Shown in pieces: positions 11,201 to 24,927 of a DNA stretch of 64,000 nucleotides. The stretch's first letter is position 1, and each line of letters opens with the position of its first letter. The notes beneath the pieces are model-generated. The model had not been told where the DNA came from, did no database searches, and saw only the letters and a program-made list of their open reading frames with translations. The position numbers and the translations under genes were made by a program. The stretch is taken from positions 186,001 to 250,000 of the forward strand of contig JBDOQK010000012.1 of NCBI GenBank assembly GCA_040437565.1. The letters run 5' to 3'. The DNA comes from Albugo candida (lineage: Eukaryota > Oomycota > Peronosporomycetes > Albuginales).

Positions 11201-14200
11201 GATCTTTTACAGCATTTTGAAGTTAGTGTCATGCCACAAGTATACAATGTATTTCCTCTTTGTGGTCTCTACAATCAAGACACAGTTATAAAAGCTCGAA
11301 GTGATCACCTGAAGAAATTTGATGGCAGACTTCAGCTCTACATCACATTGAAGATGGACCCGTTAGAAGGTCTGCGGAACACAGATTTCGTTGGTCACGT
11401 CGAAACAAGTTTGCGATTATCCTCAGACGCTGAAGATATGCTTACTTGGATATGTCCATCTATCATCAAAGTTATCTCACGAGATAGTAACACTGAATTC
11501 GCTCGTTCAGCTGTGCAATATTTGAAAGAAGATTCGGAACGAGAGGGCCAAAGTATCATCTTGAAACCTCGTCTTCACATGCAGCTATGTATAAACGAAG
11601 GTCAGCATCTTGGCCCATCGACTACTTTTCGGTATCTCCGTTTGCCAAGACTGATATCCATGTCTCCAATGATCGGATTTGTCACTCCTGGATCCATCAT
11701 CGCCTTGAAATTCCAGGAACCACTTGATCATACAAAAGTGTTTTTCAGATTTACTAAGGAATCATCGACAGCTGATACCACGTGTAGCTTCAGGGACGAG
11801 GAAAATGTAAGAAATGTGCTCGAGTGCCGCACACCGTTCCTGGTTAGTGGACGTCATTGGCTTTCCATCTCCTTGAATGGTCAGGATTTCTCGCTTCTCC
11901 ATTTTTACCGACCGGGAAATAAGGAACTGAAGAGCAACAATGAAGAAGGAATCAATCAGAATACTGACCATGCTTTAGATGCCAAATTGGCACAATTTAT
12001 AGCTTACAAGATACCAATGTATAAGGAAGCCCCAAGCATAAGTAAAAAGATCATAGGTAGCGGTATAGTCGATGGTCAGACGACAATACAGATTCACGGA
12101 AACGAATTTATCTCCAACCATCCCGTTTACGTCCGTTTCTATGCTGCTTTGAGCGAAGACAATACTGTCTGCGGGTCTTGTGAGGCAGTTGAGGCGATAC
12201 TTATTGACAGCAATACGATTGAGTGCAACTCGCCTCCAAGCAGCGTTCCCGGACTAGTGGAAATCTGCATCAGCTACAATTTACAACAATATGCCAGCAC
12301 ATTGCTCTATTTTGAGTATCACTTAGCTCCGGTTTTCAAGAATAGAGGCGAAGAATGCGGAAATGTGAAAGGAGGAACACGAGTCGTTGTCTCAATTGAA
12401 AATGAAAAGGTTGGTCTTCCTGCAAACAAAAGCGTGATATGCCCTGTCTTCCGATTTCAAAGTTGTGGAAATGGAAGGCTGAGTCAAAGTAGCGAGGTCA
12501 CCGCTATGTATGATGCTTCAACACATACAATGTCTTGTGTAGCTCCGACATGGAGAGGGAATGCGCTGGTGCAGATATTTATTTCTCTCACGACTCAACC
12601 TTTCACTAGATTTCTTCATACTGGCATCTATTTTGTCTATTATGATCATCCTGAAGGCTCAATGAAGCTTCTTCCAGCTGCTGGGCCTATAACAGGTGGA
12701 ACCAATGTGCACCTACACTGTGGTCACATTTCTGGTGCGGATGAGTGGGCGGTACAAATTACACCAGATGCTGCAAACGGTAGCATCAATCGTTCTGGCG
12801 GATGTGTTCCCGGAAAGAGAATTCCAACGACTTGCGACGAAATGGGGTTGGTACATTTTGAGACTCCAGCTACACGGAACTCTTATAATGCTCAAATCAG
12901 TCTTCTTGTTCACGGAATCAATATAACCTCTGCACATACGAGATCGTTACGCTTTACATATTTTCTATCTCCTATTGTGCATCAAATCTGGCCTCCATGG
13001 GTTGCGTCCGATACAGCCTTGACTGAAATCGTCCTTTTGGCTGACAACATACGAGACTTTGGCTGTTCCATCTTAGCTCGACTCGAAACGCACGTTGCTG
13101 GAAAAGGTCGTGTTGCTAAGACCTCAATCGGTTTTTGCAAAGATGGGAGGAAGGATGAGATTAGTAATACGCAAAGTATCATTGTACCTGCAGTAGTCGA
13201 TTATGCAACCATCCAAGACGACATCAGACGAGAACGAGGTCGAGCTCTGGTACGCTGTAACGTGTCCGAAATTCAGATTCTTGCTGGGTACTATGAAATC
13301 GAGCTAAGCCTGAATGAACAGCAGTATTCCCAGTCCGCGTATACGAATGCATCTGTTGCAAATTACAGCGGTCTCCCATGTACCTCACCCAATCCATTCC
13401 GTGTGTTTTCGGCTCCTTTCTTTCTCGCAACTCATTTGGGACCTATGGCAGGTGGACCAACAATAACAATCTTTTTCAGCAAACGTGTGGGGCAATTTCT
13501 GGCGAAAGAAAACAAATGTCAGCTTCAATTTCTACCCATTTCAAAATTGAAAGGGGAGAGTTTTAAAGGCTTAGACGAAGAACAAAGTAAACTCGACACT
13601 CCTGTTGCCTTGTATGTGCCGGCCGAAATCGATCACAAAAGTACCCGAATTGTTTGTAAAGCACCGTCCTTCCGAAATAATTGCAAAGTGGAAGTAGATA
13701 TCATCATGTCGTACGCCTCTGTACTATCCGTACTTGCAGCAATCGATCGCCTGCATAAAAATGAGCTTACAGCATCTATAACACTTCCACCACCTGGAAC
13801 AGCATCATGTTCTATTCTTCAAATGTTTGGAAGCAAAGAGAACGACAAATACTGCACATACCAATCTCCTTCGATCAGTGAGATGACACCTTCCTGTGGA
13901 CCGACGAAAGGCAATACGTTGGTTGTGATACAAGGCCATGGAATCATTGATACTGGTCAGGTATTTGTACGATTTCGTTCGAGTAGCAACGAACGTGATT
14001 TGGTTCTAGTTCCAGGAAAGGTTAGCCTTTCGTTTCCTAATGGAGAAACGAGCAAACTACCACTCATTTTATGTGAGACACCGAGCATTTCATGGTCGGA
14101 AATTGGGGCACCTATCACCAACATAGAAAATTCTTACCCACAAGAAGCGCCAATACGCTGCTTGGGGAGAGCTCGGACGCATATGAGCGTTGTACTAGCT

Positions 14201-17200
14201 TCCTGTAGCTTGCAACGACGTAATGAATCTGTCAGTCAGTCTAACAAAGCCGTTCATACTCTGCACTTGACTCGTGCAGATTCAACCCGAAGTACGACTC
14301 ACAAATCAAAAAGTCCTGGATCACCAGTGGCTAAAGATGGCTCAAAATCTGGAGATATCAAAACTAAAACATCTATTCTCCATGATTCGAGTCATCTTGT
14401 TCTCGTAGACTTCACACTCAATGCAGGAGAGCAATTTATCACACATAGTGTTCCCTTTTACTACTACACGGAACCAGAAACCACCAATGTCAAATGGAGT
14501 CCGCGAGAATTTCCGTCCCAAACAACACATCGCTACGGCTCTGTTAATCGAATTTTGACAGTCAAATTCCCACCTCAGTGTTATCCTTCCGCATTGAATG
14601 ACAACTTTGGTGGCCGGATAGCGTTTTGGTTTGATGGTTTATCAGCAAAGATCACCTCAGAATGTTACGATACATCTACAAAACTTCATGACAATGACAT
14701 GAACTGCCATCTTTGCACATTCCAGATCTCTCATCGCAAAGGAAGTTGTACCTCTCCTATCAGATTAGAACCTACGACCACAAGTACTACCCATAAAGCC
14801 ATGGACGCATCCAGCACGAAAGCAAGCTACCGTGAAGGAGGTGCTGATTTGAATACCACAGAATCCCATCGCCCTGATCGTAACAAACCTATCTATTACA
14901 TTGCGGCAAGCTCTTCTCGGGCCCAGGAAATTACATGCAACGTCCCCGAATTTTTCGAGACAGGAAATGTGAGAGTTTTATTCTCATTTAATGCACAGCA
15001 GTTTATCTACTTGGGAGATCTCGGAATTCATCAGCCATTGTATATTGAACAGCACGAAGCTCATCGATATTGCTCATGTCTTGGCTCGGAGCCATTTCGA
15101 CTAAAGAGCTCTATATCGAGTCTACTTTCTTCAATTCCAGCTCATGACATCTCTAACCAGGTATCACTCAGTCGAGAGCGGAACGCAGTGAACAATGTGA
15201 TACGATGTCAGGCAGCAGAGGATACGGTTTTGAAGGAGAAAGAGACTTCTTTTTGGGGGGCAAGAGGCCTTCGTTTGAATACTTGGAGAAAAAGAACCTA
15301 TCAACAGATTCGTGTTCATCTCGCTCTTGCAAAAAGTGAGAATGAGTACGGGAAAGAAAAGTACTACAAAAAGAAAATTATTGTGTCAGTATGTCGCACC
15401 AGCATTGATCATGTCATATCGAGCAAAAGTGTGGATGATGAAGGGGAGTGCGTCTTTGAATCATCCGACTGGACAAAAGAGATCCATTTACATGCTCAAG
15501 TGATTTTGGACGCGGTATCGTCAGAAGCAGCATTTACCGAGTATTCAGCATCGTATGCGGAGTTTTATCGAGATAATCAGCCCCCAGAAAATAGTGAAAA
15601 TGGAATGAGCCACCCAATCGACATTATCTTGCTTCAAAGAACGACACAACACATTTGTCAAGCTACTCAACCCATTCGACCTTCATTATACGTCGCCTTG
15701 AAAGTTTTCTCCACTGAACATGTTTTCTCACAAGTTGATGTTAAACTCATTATTACAAATGAAAAAAGCATTATGCATGAAGATCAATCCAAACGTGCAG
15801 GAAAAACGGACGATTTTATCTGCCAAACAGAGGCTTACAACGATGCAACCCTTAATGTAGTTAAACTTGATGTATCACAGCTCGCATCAAGCCCATTCGT
15901 CATAGGTGTTGCGTTCCGATTTGATAGTTCTCCGTCTGGGTTATGCTCGACCGTGTTCAAAGAAGTCCAAGTGATTGTCTATGATAGTTGTACGACGTTT
16001 GCCTATTTTACTTTGGAAGAAATTCCAACATTGCGTAGTTCTGAAGGTAATGTAGGATCGTGCATTTGGATGGTGGCCAAAGGCTCAGTAGCTGATAAAT
16101 CATCACTGGATCTCCTTAAAATCAATGAATTTGGAAGTTCTTGGAGGAAATGGACCGAAGAAAGCGCACCGAAGAAAACAGGAGAAGTGATTGTGGATTC
16201 TGCGTTACTCAACACCGCATCTAAACCCTCTTGTAAAAAATCGAACGTGCTCGAGTCTATCATGGTTCAATTTTCAGGATCCACTGCCACCGGTAGATTT
16301 TCTATTGAAGTACCTGGGAGGCTGATTTTCCCGGAAAAATTCTCTTTATCAACTCTGATGTCCGAGCAGAACAATAGTGAGACATATAAGATGATTGAGA
16401 TTTCCTGTGTCCCTCCGTCCACTTTATTAGATGGTTATGTGAGCGTGTCGATTATGTTTCAAGGTGTGAGATTTTCCAACACGCTTTTATACCAGTGCTA
16501 CGATCCAAGAAAGTGGGCAATCAAAAATGCTACTCCCTCGCTTATCGTCCATGGATCAACATCATTATTTCGTCTTAAAGGAGGACAGTTTATTGACACT
16601 GGGAAGATATGCGCACGCATTGTGGACTTGAAGGGATCCCAGGTTTTAGATGTACGGGCAGATATGGAGAGAACCTGGAGCATCTATATTCGTTCTGTAA
16701 GTGTTCGGCAAGTTAAAGAGTCCCGTTTATCGAACTGCGGGCTTTCCAAAGATTCGTTGAACTCCNNNNNNNNNNNNNNNNNNNNNNNNNNNNNNNNNNN
16801 NNNNNNNNNNNNNNNNNNNNNNNNNNNNNNNNNNNNNNNNNNNNNNNNNNNNNNNNNNNNNNNNNGAAGTGATTGTGGATTCTGCGTTACTCAACACCGC
16901 ATCTAAACCCTCTTGTAAAAAATCGAACGTGCTCGAGTCTATCATGGTTCAATTTTCAGGATCCACTGCCACCGGTAGATTTTCTATTGAAGTACCTGGG
17001 AGGCTGATTTTCCCGGAAAAATTCTCTTTATCAACTCTGATGTCCGAGCAGAACAATAGTGAGACATATAAGATGATTGAGATTTCCTGTGTCCCTCCGT
17101 CCACTTTATTAGATGGTTATGTGAGCGTGTCGATTATGTTTCAAGGTGTGAGATTTTCCAACACGCTTTTATACCAGTGCTACGATCCAAGAAAGTGGGC

Positions 17201-20200
17201 AATCAAAAATGCTACTCCCTCGCTTATCGTCCATGGATCAACATCATTATTTCGTCTTAAAGGAGGACAGTTTATTGACACTGGGAAGATATGCGCACGC
17301 ATTGTGGACTTGAAGGGATCCCAGGTTTTAGATGTACGGGCAGATATGGAGAGAACCTGGAGCATCTATATTCGTTCTGTAAGTGTTCGGCAAGTTAAAG
17401 AGTCCCGTTTATCGAACTGCGGGCTTTCCAAAGATTCGTTGAACTCCACCAGTGATGTAAGTGGAGCTACTTTGGCTGACACCAGGCCATCCAGCGCACG
17501 TCCTGCGACCACATACACCAAAAATATAGACACTCGTCGTCTCGAGCTTCTCTTGTCGATAACGTATGGTAATTGCAAGGTTGTTAGCAGTAGCGTACGG
17601 GAGGTTAACCTTTCTATGGGAGGATCCAATATTGACCTGATTACCCCGGCACTATTATGGGATGAGTCATTTGAGCTTCAAGCAGAAAATCAAGATCAAT
17701 CTCTCATCATCTCTTTGAGGGTCAAGGAGCGATCGGACAACTCTGGCCCAAACAATGGAGCAATTTCGGAACTGGTGAGAAGTGTTTTATCGATAAAGGA
17801 TCTCGCAAGTAATGAGCTCTATCAGAAAAGCGTTCCTATGCAGCAAGTTTTCAAGCCGTCTCTATCTTTATCAAACACACAGAAGTATTGGACGAGCTCA
17901 TTGGAACTCGACCTCGCTGTGCAAGTCTCAGTTCCTGTGCTAAATACAAACTGTCTAAGCTGTCGACCAGATTTTAGATCATCACCGATCAATTCCATGT
18001 CCGATTTTAACGAGCCTTATCCGCTGTACATACAAATTTTTGGAGAAAATGACTACTTGATGTGTGCTGATACGAGAAACGTCCAAGTGCGTGGACTCGA
18101 TACAGATAGCCCAGATAATGACTATGCAGTTGCACAGGGCTTCACTGTTTATCTATACCGATTTCCAGTGATTTATGAGACCATTCCGTGTGTCTTACCC
18201 AGGTCAACTGGAGGGCACATTCGTATTCGAGGCTCTAATTTTATGTTACCGGCTCAAGAAAACGTAGTCATTCGATTATTTGGATGCAAATCAACGCCAG
18301 AGAATGAACACGACTTGTTGTACCCTACTTCTCTGCTGGAAAGTATCAATGTGCTCTCTCAACCACATGATGGAACGAACGAGTTTCTTATCTTTGACAT
18401 AAAGGGGGTCGTTTCGACATTAACCGAACTCACGTGCGAAATTCCAGCTTTTTTAAGCAGCTTCCGCGTGTTTTTTAGGGTGTCTTTGGATGGTGGCATC
18501 ACTTTTTCTCAGGCTACAAAAGCTACGCAATTACTTTTGTTTAGCGTCGACAAAGTTGAGCCTTGCGCTGGACCAAACACAGGCAAAACTTATGCTGCCC
18601 TATGCGGTACAAATATCAATGCTTGTCTGTCGTTCCTGTCAACCTGGATTCGAAAAGCTCACGTGCGATTGAAATGGATGAAAAATGGTCGAGAACTTGA
18701 GCGTAAAATCATCACTGCGGAGCATTATTCTCCAGAAGATATTGTCTACTTTCACACACCACAAAGTCCTTTTCGGCTGGAGAATTTGTCTCTCCAGATT
18801 GAGCTTTGCCTAGGCGGTGTGCCTCAACCAACAACGAAGCGGGACCTTATACTGGACATTGACAGTAGCGATGAGATACGAAAAACTGAGCAAACTCCAT
18901 GTACATTTAGCCTCGACGGTGCTTTATTCTACACGTACCGATCTCCAACTATTAAATCCATAACGCCGGTAGCAAACTTACTTCCCGGGATCACAGGTCT
19001 CGAAATGGTTCTACAAGGAATCGATGAGATTGGAGTTTCACGTCTTAGTCATCTATTTCGCGCGCGATTTTGTTGTCGAGGGCAGATGCAAACTTCAGGT
19101 CTGGCTCTACATAACGGAGGGAGGATGACTACTATTTTACCTCGGTTCAATGTGCGCAATGCCACGTCAGTCGAACTCGTACCAGAAACAAGCAAGCAAA
19201 AGTCAGTCAACAGAGTCCTGCGTCGTGAGACCAAGTCTGAGCATTGCGGAATTATCTCTGAGAATGATTATCGAGTCCAAATGTATCGAGTAAATTCAAC
19301 GTTGCGCAAACCGCAACGTCTTAAAGCTGATTATATGAAACGATCTGAAAATTTTCCACCGACAAAATCCTTGACTTTATGGACAAGGAAATCAGGACTC
19401 GTGGTTTGCGTGGTACGAGGTCATAAATTTCGGCCATCCGAAAAAGGAACATGCAATTCGTTTGTTATCATCAATTGCGGAAAAAAGGAGCAGCTTCGCA
19501 CAACAAGAAGAGATGGTTCCTTCGACCCGGTATGGAACGAGGTACTGGAATTCGACGCTGCATGCTTGGATACCTCTCAAGACATTGCGAAGGACGGAAC
19601 TCCGATGCAAGAGGTGATGTTATATATCTCAATCTACAACCAGGTGAATGACCAGCATTGCGAGACGCTCGGCTCTATAGATCTTCTACTGTCACGTGTC
19701 AGCGGTGAGAGTTTTACTTTTCGTGGATCTTTTTCTATCCATCGTTCATCTTCCAAATATCAGATTCAAAAGATCAATGATTTATCTACATCGAATGTAC
19801 CGAGTGGAGTGACACCATATGCGTCACAACATTATGGAATGCTAGAACTTTCGATTATCTTTGTGCCCCAAGCTCGATCCAGAAGCTCTTATGCAGGGAT
19901 GATGCAATTAGCGGCTTCAAAAACGCTCTCTTCTGCCGTAAGATCGCGCACCAGATCTTCATCCACATTTCTGAAGCGAGATTCCGAAAATCATGGTGCG
20001 ACTTCAAGATCAAATGATCAGATTATCTCAACACGCACACAGACAGGGGGCAACAAGAACAGAAAGAAATCAGATAAAGGCTCCGACAATGAACGATTAG
20101 CTCGTATTTTCACTTCCAATCTATCAAACTTCTCAGCAACGATACCGACTGAGATATCCGCCGAGATGGCGCTGAATGGGCAAGATTTTAGCTCTGTAGC

Positions 20201-23200
20201 ACCGATACAATGCTATATGGTACCGCCACCTTTGATAGTCGGAATAGAGCCTAGCCTGATCTCCATAAATGGAGGCACAACATTGACTATCACTGGAATG
20301 AATTTTGTTGCGACTGGAAACATCAAAGTCGCATTCAGTCTGCTGAATTCTGGGCCAAGTAGTCTGGATTGCGTTGCCATCGTAAATGCAAAATTGCGGT
20401 CAAATACTGTAATCACATGCGTGACTCCTTCCTTTACCGACAGGACATATAAACGTATGATCATATACCTGTATATATCTTTAAATGGATTTGATTTTGA
20501 TAGCATCAAACTTCCAAGAAATTCGTTTCCTTCCTCGAATCTCGTGCAGGCACACGACCACAACATTAATCAGCATGATTCGGGGCAGAAGAAGAGCGTT
20601 AGTAGAATAGAAGCATCGCCGGTATCATGGGATGATGGGCGATATGGACGCTACAGATATACATTAGACACTCAAGCCTTGCATTGGAAAAAAGACTTAA
20701 GCTGCTGGGGTGACAATACAAAGGAGAGTAATGCCCCTATACTCCAGCAACAACTTGTTATTTATCCGAGACCAGAAATCGATATCATTCAGTACGTTGA
20801 TTGTCCAGATGATTTAACTTTACGAATGACAGGAAGGAATTTTATTGATTCCGCTTCTGCAGTTGGTACGTTGAATTTGTGTTTCAATTACACTTTGATA
20901 TCTAAAGATCAGTTTCTGTAGCAATTTTCACACTTACTGACAATCCAAAAGCCCAACATAGCACTTGTCTCCAAATCAAATCAGAAGTAAAAATGGAATG
21001 TCAACTCCCCGAGAGTATAAGACACGGAATCACCGTCTATGTGAAGATCTCTTTCAATGGCCAAGAATTTATTTCGTATGAAAAACCTCTCGTTGCACAG
21101 CATCGAACACGAATACTCCGACTCATTCCTTCCTGGATTTCGCTCAAGTCTCTTATGAGCTCAGAAGAAAGCGATACGGAGAAGATTTGCCTCAGATTGC
21201 CTGGAATCAACATATGCTCACCAGAACCCAGTTTGAAGCCTACTACAGCTGTGGTATCATTTCAAATGGATGGAAAAATATTCTATTCCGTGGCAACATT
21301 GTCGGATAATGAGGTGCAGTGCTTCTTACCGTTCGAGGTAATCCGCTTTGCAAAAATAGCATTCCAACGCGGCATCACCGAATCTATGGTTGATGAGGCT
21401 TCTTTTGCAATCTCAGCTTTGGTTGACTTCTCCCCAGATGGCCAAATTGTACGTTATTTGGGTTCATTCGATGCTTCAATGTGATATGATAACGTACGCT
21501 CTCATCAATAGTTCATAGGAAAGCCACTGATTCTCAGCATACACAAGGAACCACCAATTGTTTCCGGTATCACTCCTTCAAATGGACCAATCTATGGGGG
21601 ATCAACTGTGACCATTGACGGCAAAGGCTTTATCAATACTGGAGAGATATCTGTCCGATTCTCGCTACTACAATCAGTACCAAACGTTGATCCAGATGAG
21701 AAGAAAGACGATCGAAGAAACGCTCCTATCAGCCCACGAGAAGCTTGTCTTGACATGAGGATAGTTACGAGCGTCACGAGAAAAGCGGTCAAAGTGTTTT
21801 CATCAAAAAAACAGCGATTCGGGAATAGTCGAAAGCCTATCCAGACTGAGAAAGAAAATGCGTCCGAGTTCGCCAACAAGAAGACATCTTCGATCGTGAA
21901 GAAGACAGATAGCGTATCATATCTCGCTCGTTTCGTCTCAAACACCTGCATAACTTGCACAACATCGTCGTTTGCGTCGGAAGGAATCTATCAAGTCTCG
22001 GTTACGCTTAATGATCTCGAATATTCCGAAGTAAATTTCTCGTCTAGATTTCTTGTTTGGCAAAGCTGGCAACGGAAGCGCCAAATGCTCGCAAGCATGA
22101 TTGCGAATGACGCTGCAACAACCCTTTTGAGCAAACTCGGCGCAAATCTTGGCTTCGCTGAAGCGCATCGTGACCACTCTATAGAAATGTCACCACGTAG
22201 AAGCGTGCTACAGAACCTGGAGCAAAGTGTGACCAACAAAGTGATTTTTGACGAAAAAAAGCTTGCAGACCTATTGAAAGAAGTCACTGCATTATGCGAA
22301 AATGATGTCCATACTCAGTATCCTGTGGAAATCGAAACGGATCTTGCTGAGTACGTGTTTTTAGTAATCTACAGCATCTGCTGATCTCGATCTTGGTAGA
22401 ACCCACGGATCTGTAATGAAAGTCATGCAAACGTTTTTGGAATCTTTGGTAGTGCATATGCATACTGAAGAGCCTCTGGATACTTTTGTTGCCTCGAACA
22501 TAGATTTATTACGTGATTTATTCGAGAAGATATATCAAGATTTGTCTCAAGATGCGTTCATCAAGGTCATGCGTCATTACTTCCCAAGAAGCTCGACGAT
22601 GGCACTGNNNNNNNNNNNNNNNNNNNNNNNNNNNNNNNNNNNNNNNNNNNNNNNNNNNNNNNNNNNNNNNNNNNNNNNNNNNNNNNNNNNNNNNNNNNNN
22701 NNNNNNNTGCGTCATTACTTCCCAAGAAGCTCGACGATGGCACTGGATAAACTGTGGCAGTTTATTGAGCAGCACCAGACACAAAAGACGGGGAATGAAG
22801 ATCAGAGTCGTTCTAAAAGGAAGAATACGATCCTTTATATAGACAAAACATGCGCTGAAAGCGCTCAATCAGAACGAAACGAACCGGGACCGGCATCCTA
22901 CGATCCTTCTTATGCGAATGTTGAGATTCGCAATCCATCTGCTTTGATTTTGCCTAAAGCTATAGCAAACGCCGTTCCGCCCACATCCCCGCCTAGAGAG
23001 ACCATCGACCATGAAAACGCCGTTCAGTTTATCAAACCCAGAATACCACAAATTTTCATCAGCAAGCGTAACTATCTCACATCTTGGTGCAATCCACTAC
23101 CAAAGTCTTGGAACGATCTAGAAAATGGTATGATACTTCGAACGAATAAACAATCTGCTGCAAAAGTTCAAGCGAGTCACATGTCTCTCACGGTTTCGTC

Positions 23201-23453
23201 AGCAAAGAAAATTCGATGTCCCGAAAGACCTTTGCAATCGGATCAGAATGTTTCGCGCTCGAACCGCGGGACTGCAGCGGGACGGAATATAGTGAGTAAA
23301 GCTGTTGACAGAATCGCACAAGCGGAGTTTTCGAAAGGAGAAGACATCGGTGACATCAAAAAGACTCTGGTAGAAAAATGTGAGTCACGTCCCCCGGATG
23401 CACCATTTTTACAAGACATCGCACCAATGTACACAAGACTTTTGAAACGATGA
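8231..23453 (+). CDS. Giant IPT/TIG-repeat protein with a C2 domain, 4,747 aa after gap collapse
   Basis: Exons are 8231-20865 (with an assembly gap), 20913-21448, 21512-22350 and 22400-23453 (with a second gap). Introns are 47, 63 and 49 nt. Removing the duplicated gap flanks gives 14,244 nt, exactly 4,748 codons, which supports the model. The protein is a chain of IPT/TIG (Ig-like) domains: each opens with a P-x-x-G-x-T/N-x-(V/L)-x-I-x-G-x-x-F pattern (GGCKLIIHGKGF, GGTVLSLMGSNI, GGTTLTITGMNF) and ends near an NGQ-F/Y turn (LNGQDFS, FNGQEFIS). About 20 such ends can be counted. A C2 domain (SGLVVCVVRGHKF, then RDGSFDPVWNE) lies near residues 3,485-3,610. The tail has a helical region and a PGPASYDP motif like those of SHIPPO/STPGR axonemal proteins. 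No signal peptide or membrane segment was seen. A flagellar role is inferred from the tail and the neighbouring gene only. Confidence 0.8.
16184..17447. repeat. Assembly gap with 582-bp duplicated flanks (artefact)
   Basis: N run 16766-16865. The 582 bp to its left (16184-16765) are repeated to its right (16866-17447), and the translations are identical. This is an unmerged contig overlap. Joining 16765 to 17448 keeps the IPT reading frame open. Confidence 0.93.
22570..22745. repeat. Assembly gap with 38-bp duplicated flanks (artefact)
   Basis: N run 22608-22707 with the same 38 bp on each side (22570-22607 and 22708-22745). Joining 22607 to 22746 keeps the last exon of the IPT gene in frame. 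Confidence 0.92.
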
Positions 23454-23542
23454 AAATAGGGTCTGCTCGACGATCGTAGGATCAAATTTAGATGATCTGT
23501 ACTATGAAAAAGTGCTTATGTAAAAACTCTAGTACAAATGTA

Positions 23543-24731
23543 TTAATTCTTGATTCTGAAGTGATCAATTAGATCTTGAGTATTTATGGCGCCAATGGCC
23601 CGATCATCAAAAAACATGAATACGTGTGTCCACTCCTTCGCCGAGAGTTCTGTAGATGAAGAGCCATGGCTTTTGAGTCCGGTACAATTGAGCTTGAGAA
23701 AAGTAGCATGATCTATGTATCCATTCGGAAGCGTTGTACCTTCTACTTTTTCAAAACGTTCAATCCATTCTTGCTTGCGACCCGCGCTCTGATTGAGCCA
23801 GACATCTAGTTTTTGCAGTGCTGACCTTTGATGTATTGACATTCCGTTTCGCTCGTCACGATTGCTACCTGGCTCCATTGCTTCGCCATGAGCTTTACTA
23901 GCATCTCGTATGTCGTTTGTGAAGCGAGTGCTCCTGGCAAATGGATTGCTCGAATCTGACCCGGACATCGGATAGCCAAGACTTTTTCCCGTTTGGATGG
24001 CATGTGAATAGCGAGTTAGCGTCGGACCGTCTCCATATACTGATTTCGAGTTTCTTGTAACGTCAAGCTTCATTCTATCGATGCTGTCAGCCTCTCCGAT
24101 TGTCATATCCGGAGGAAATTCGTTAACGTATTTTTTGACAAAAGTAGCGTTGCTTGCCGCAATAGCCCCATTTCGGCCACGTTGCGTTCGCTTTCCTACG
24201 AGGTATTTCGTGTCGTGTGCTTTGTATGTTTCAATTGCATGAGATTGCTTTCTAAACGTTGATATTTGCTGTTCCCACTGGTTATCTTTCTCGGCTTCTT
24301 CCCTATCGATCATCTGCTGCGCTTGGGTAAGCAGCTCTTGATCTCGGATTGCTGTGCGGGGTCCATTGACGTAAGGCTTGGCGATTAGAGATTCATCATT
24401 TCGCAGCGCATTTTGTGTGGTGCTAGTCAAGAGCTCATTCCACTTACTGACAGCTTTTCCGAGGACACGATCTCGCGTTGACTCCAGTATACTATTCGTA
24501 TCTACAAGGTCTCAGCACAAAAGTCAGAAACTTGCTGTCGTTCAATCAGGCGGGAGAATCACTACGAGCTATCGTGTCTGGAAATAAAGTGGTATTTGCA
24601 TCAAAGTGGTGAGGCTGCGGTACTTGACGTCTTGTGTGGCCCGTTGTATCTCTGAGCGCATTTTCCTCAATCCAATTGCCTATTAGGGTATCTGTAGCAT
24701 TGCTTTTATTATACGACGCATTGTTCTTCAT
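23543..24731 (-). CDS. Unrecognised protein with EF-hand-like C-terminus, two exons, 374 aa
   Basis: Exon 1 is 24731-24566 and exon 2 is 24501-23543, with a 64-nt intron; the total is 1,125 nt, in frame. I do not recognise the family. The protein is polar, with many Asn, Ser, Arg and Gln residues. The N-terminal third of exon 2 has a charged helical stretch (QQMIDREEAEKDNQWEQQIS). The last 80 residues look like a degenerate EF-hand pair (FDDRAIGAINTQDLIDHF has the shape of the second loop). No signal peptide or membrane segment is visible. It converges with the giant IPT gene (89 bp between stops) and lies 196 bp downstream of the FANCI-like gene on the same strand. A flagellar-associated role would fit the neighbourhood, but that is a guess. 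Confidence 0.65.
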
Positions 24732-24927
24732 GGTCGCCTACTATAGTATTTTGAGACTTGCCTGATGAAATCTATTATATTTAGTTTTTTTGTACGCAAG
24801 GTGTACTTCCAGTGCACATTGCAATACGGCGTCAGTTATCCAGGCGTTAGCTCATACCGGACAATCAAGTAGACTTGATACATCGGAGATGAGGTCGTCA
24901 TTTTCGAGCAGATAATTAGGCCTTTGT

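Noticed and set aside
16869-17447. Possible tandem domain duplication inside the IPT protein
   Set aside because: The repeat is exact and abuts an N run, which marks an unmerged contig overlap and not a protein repeat.
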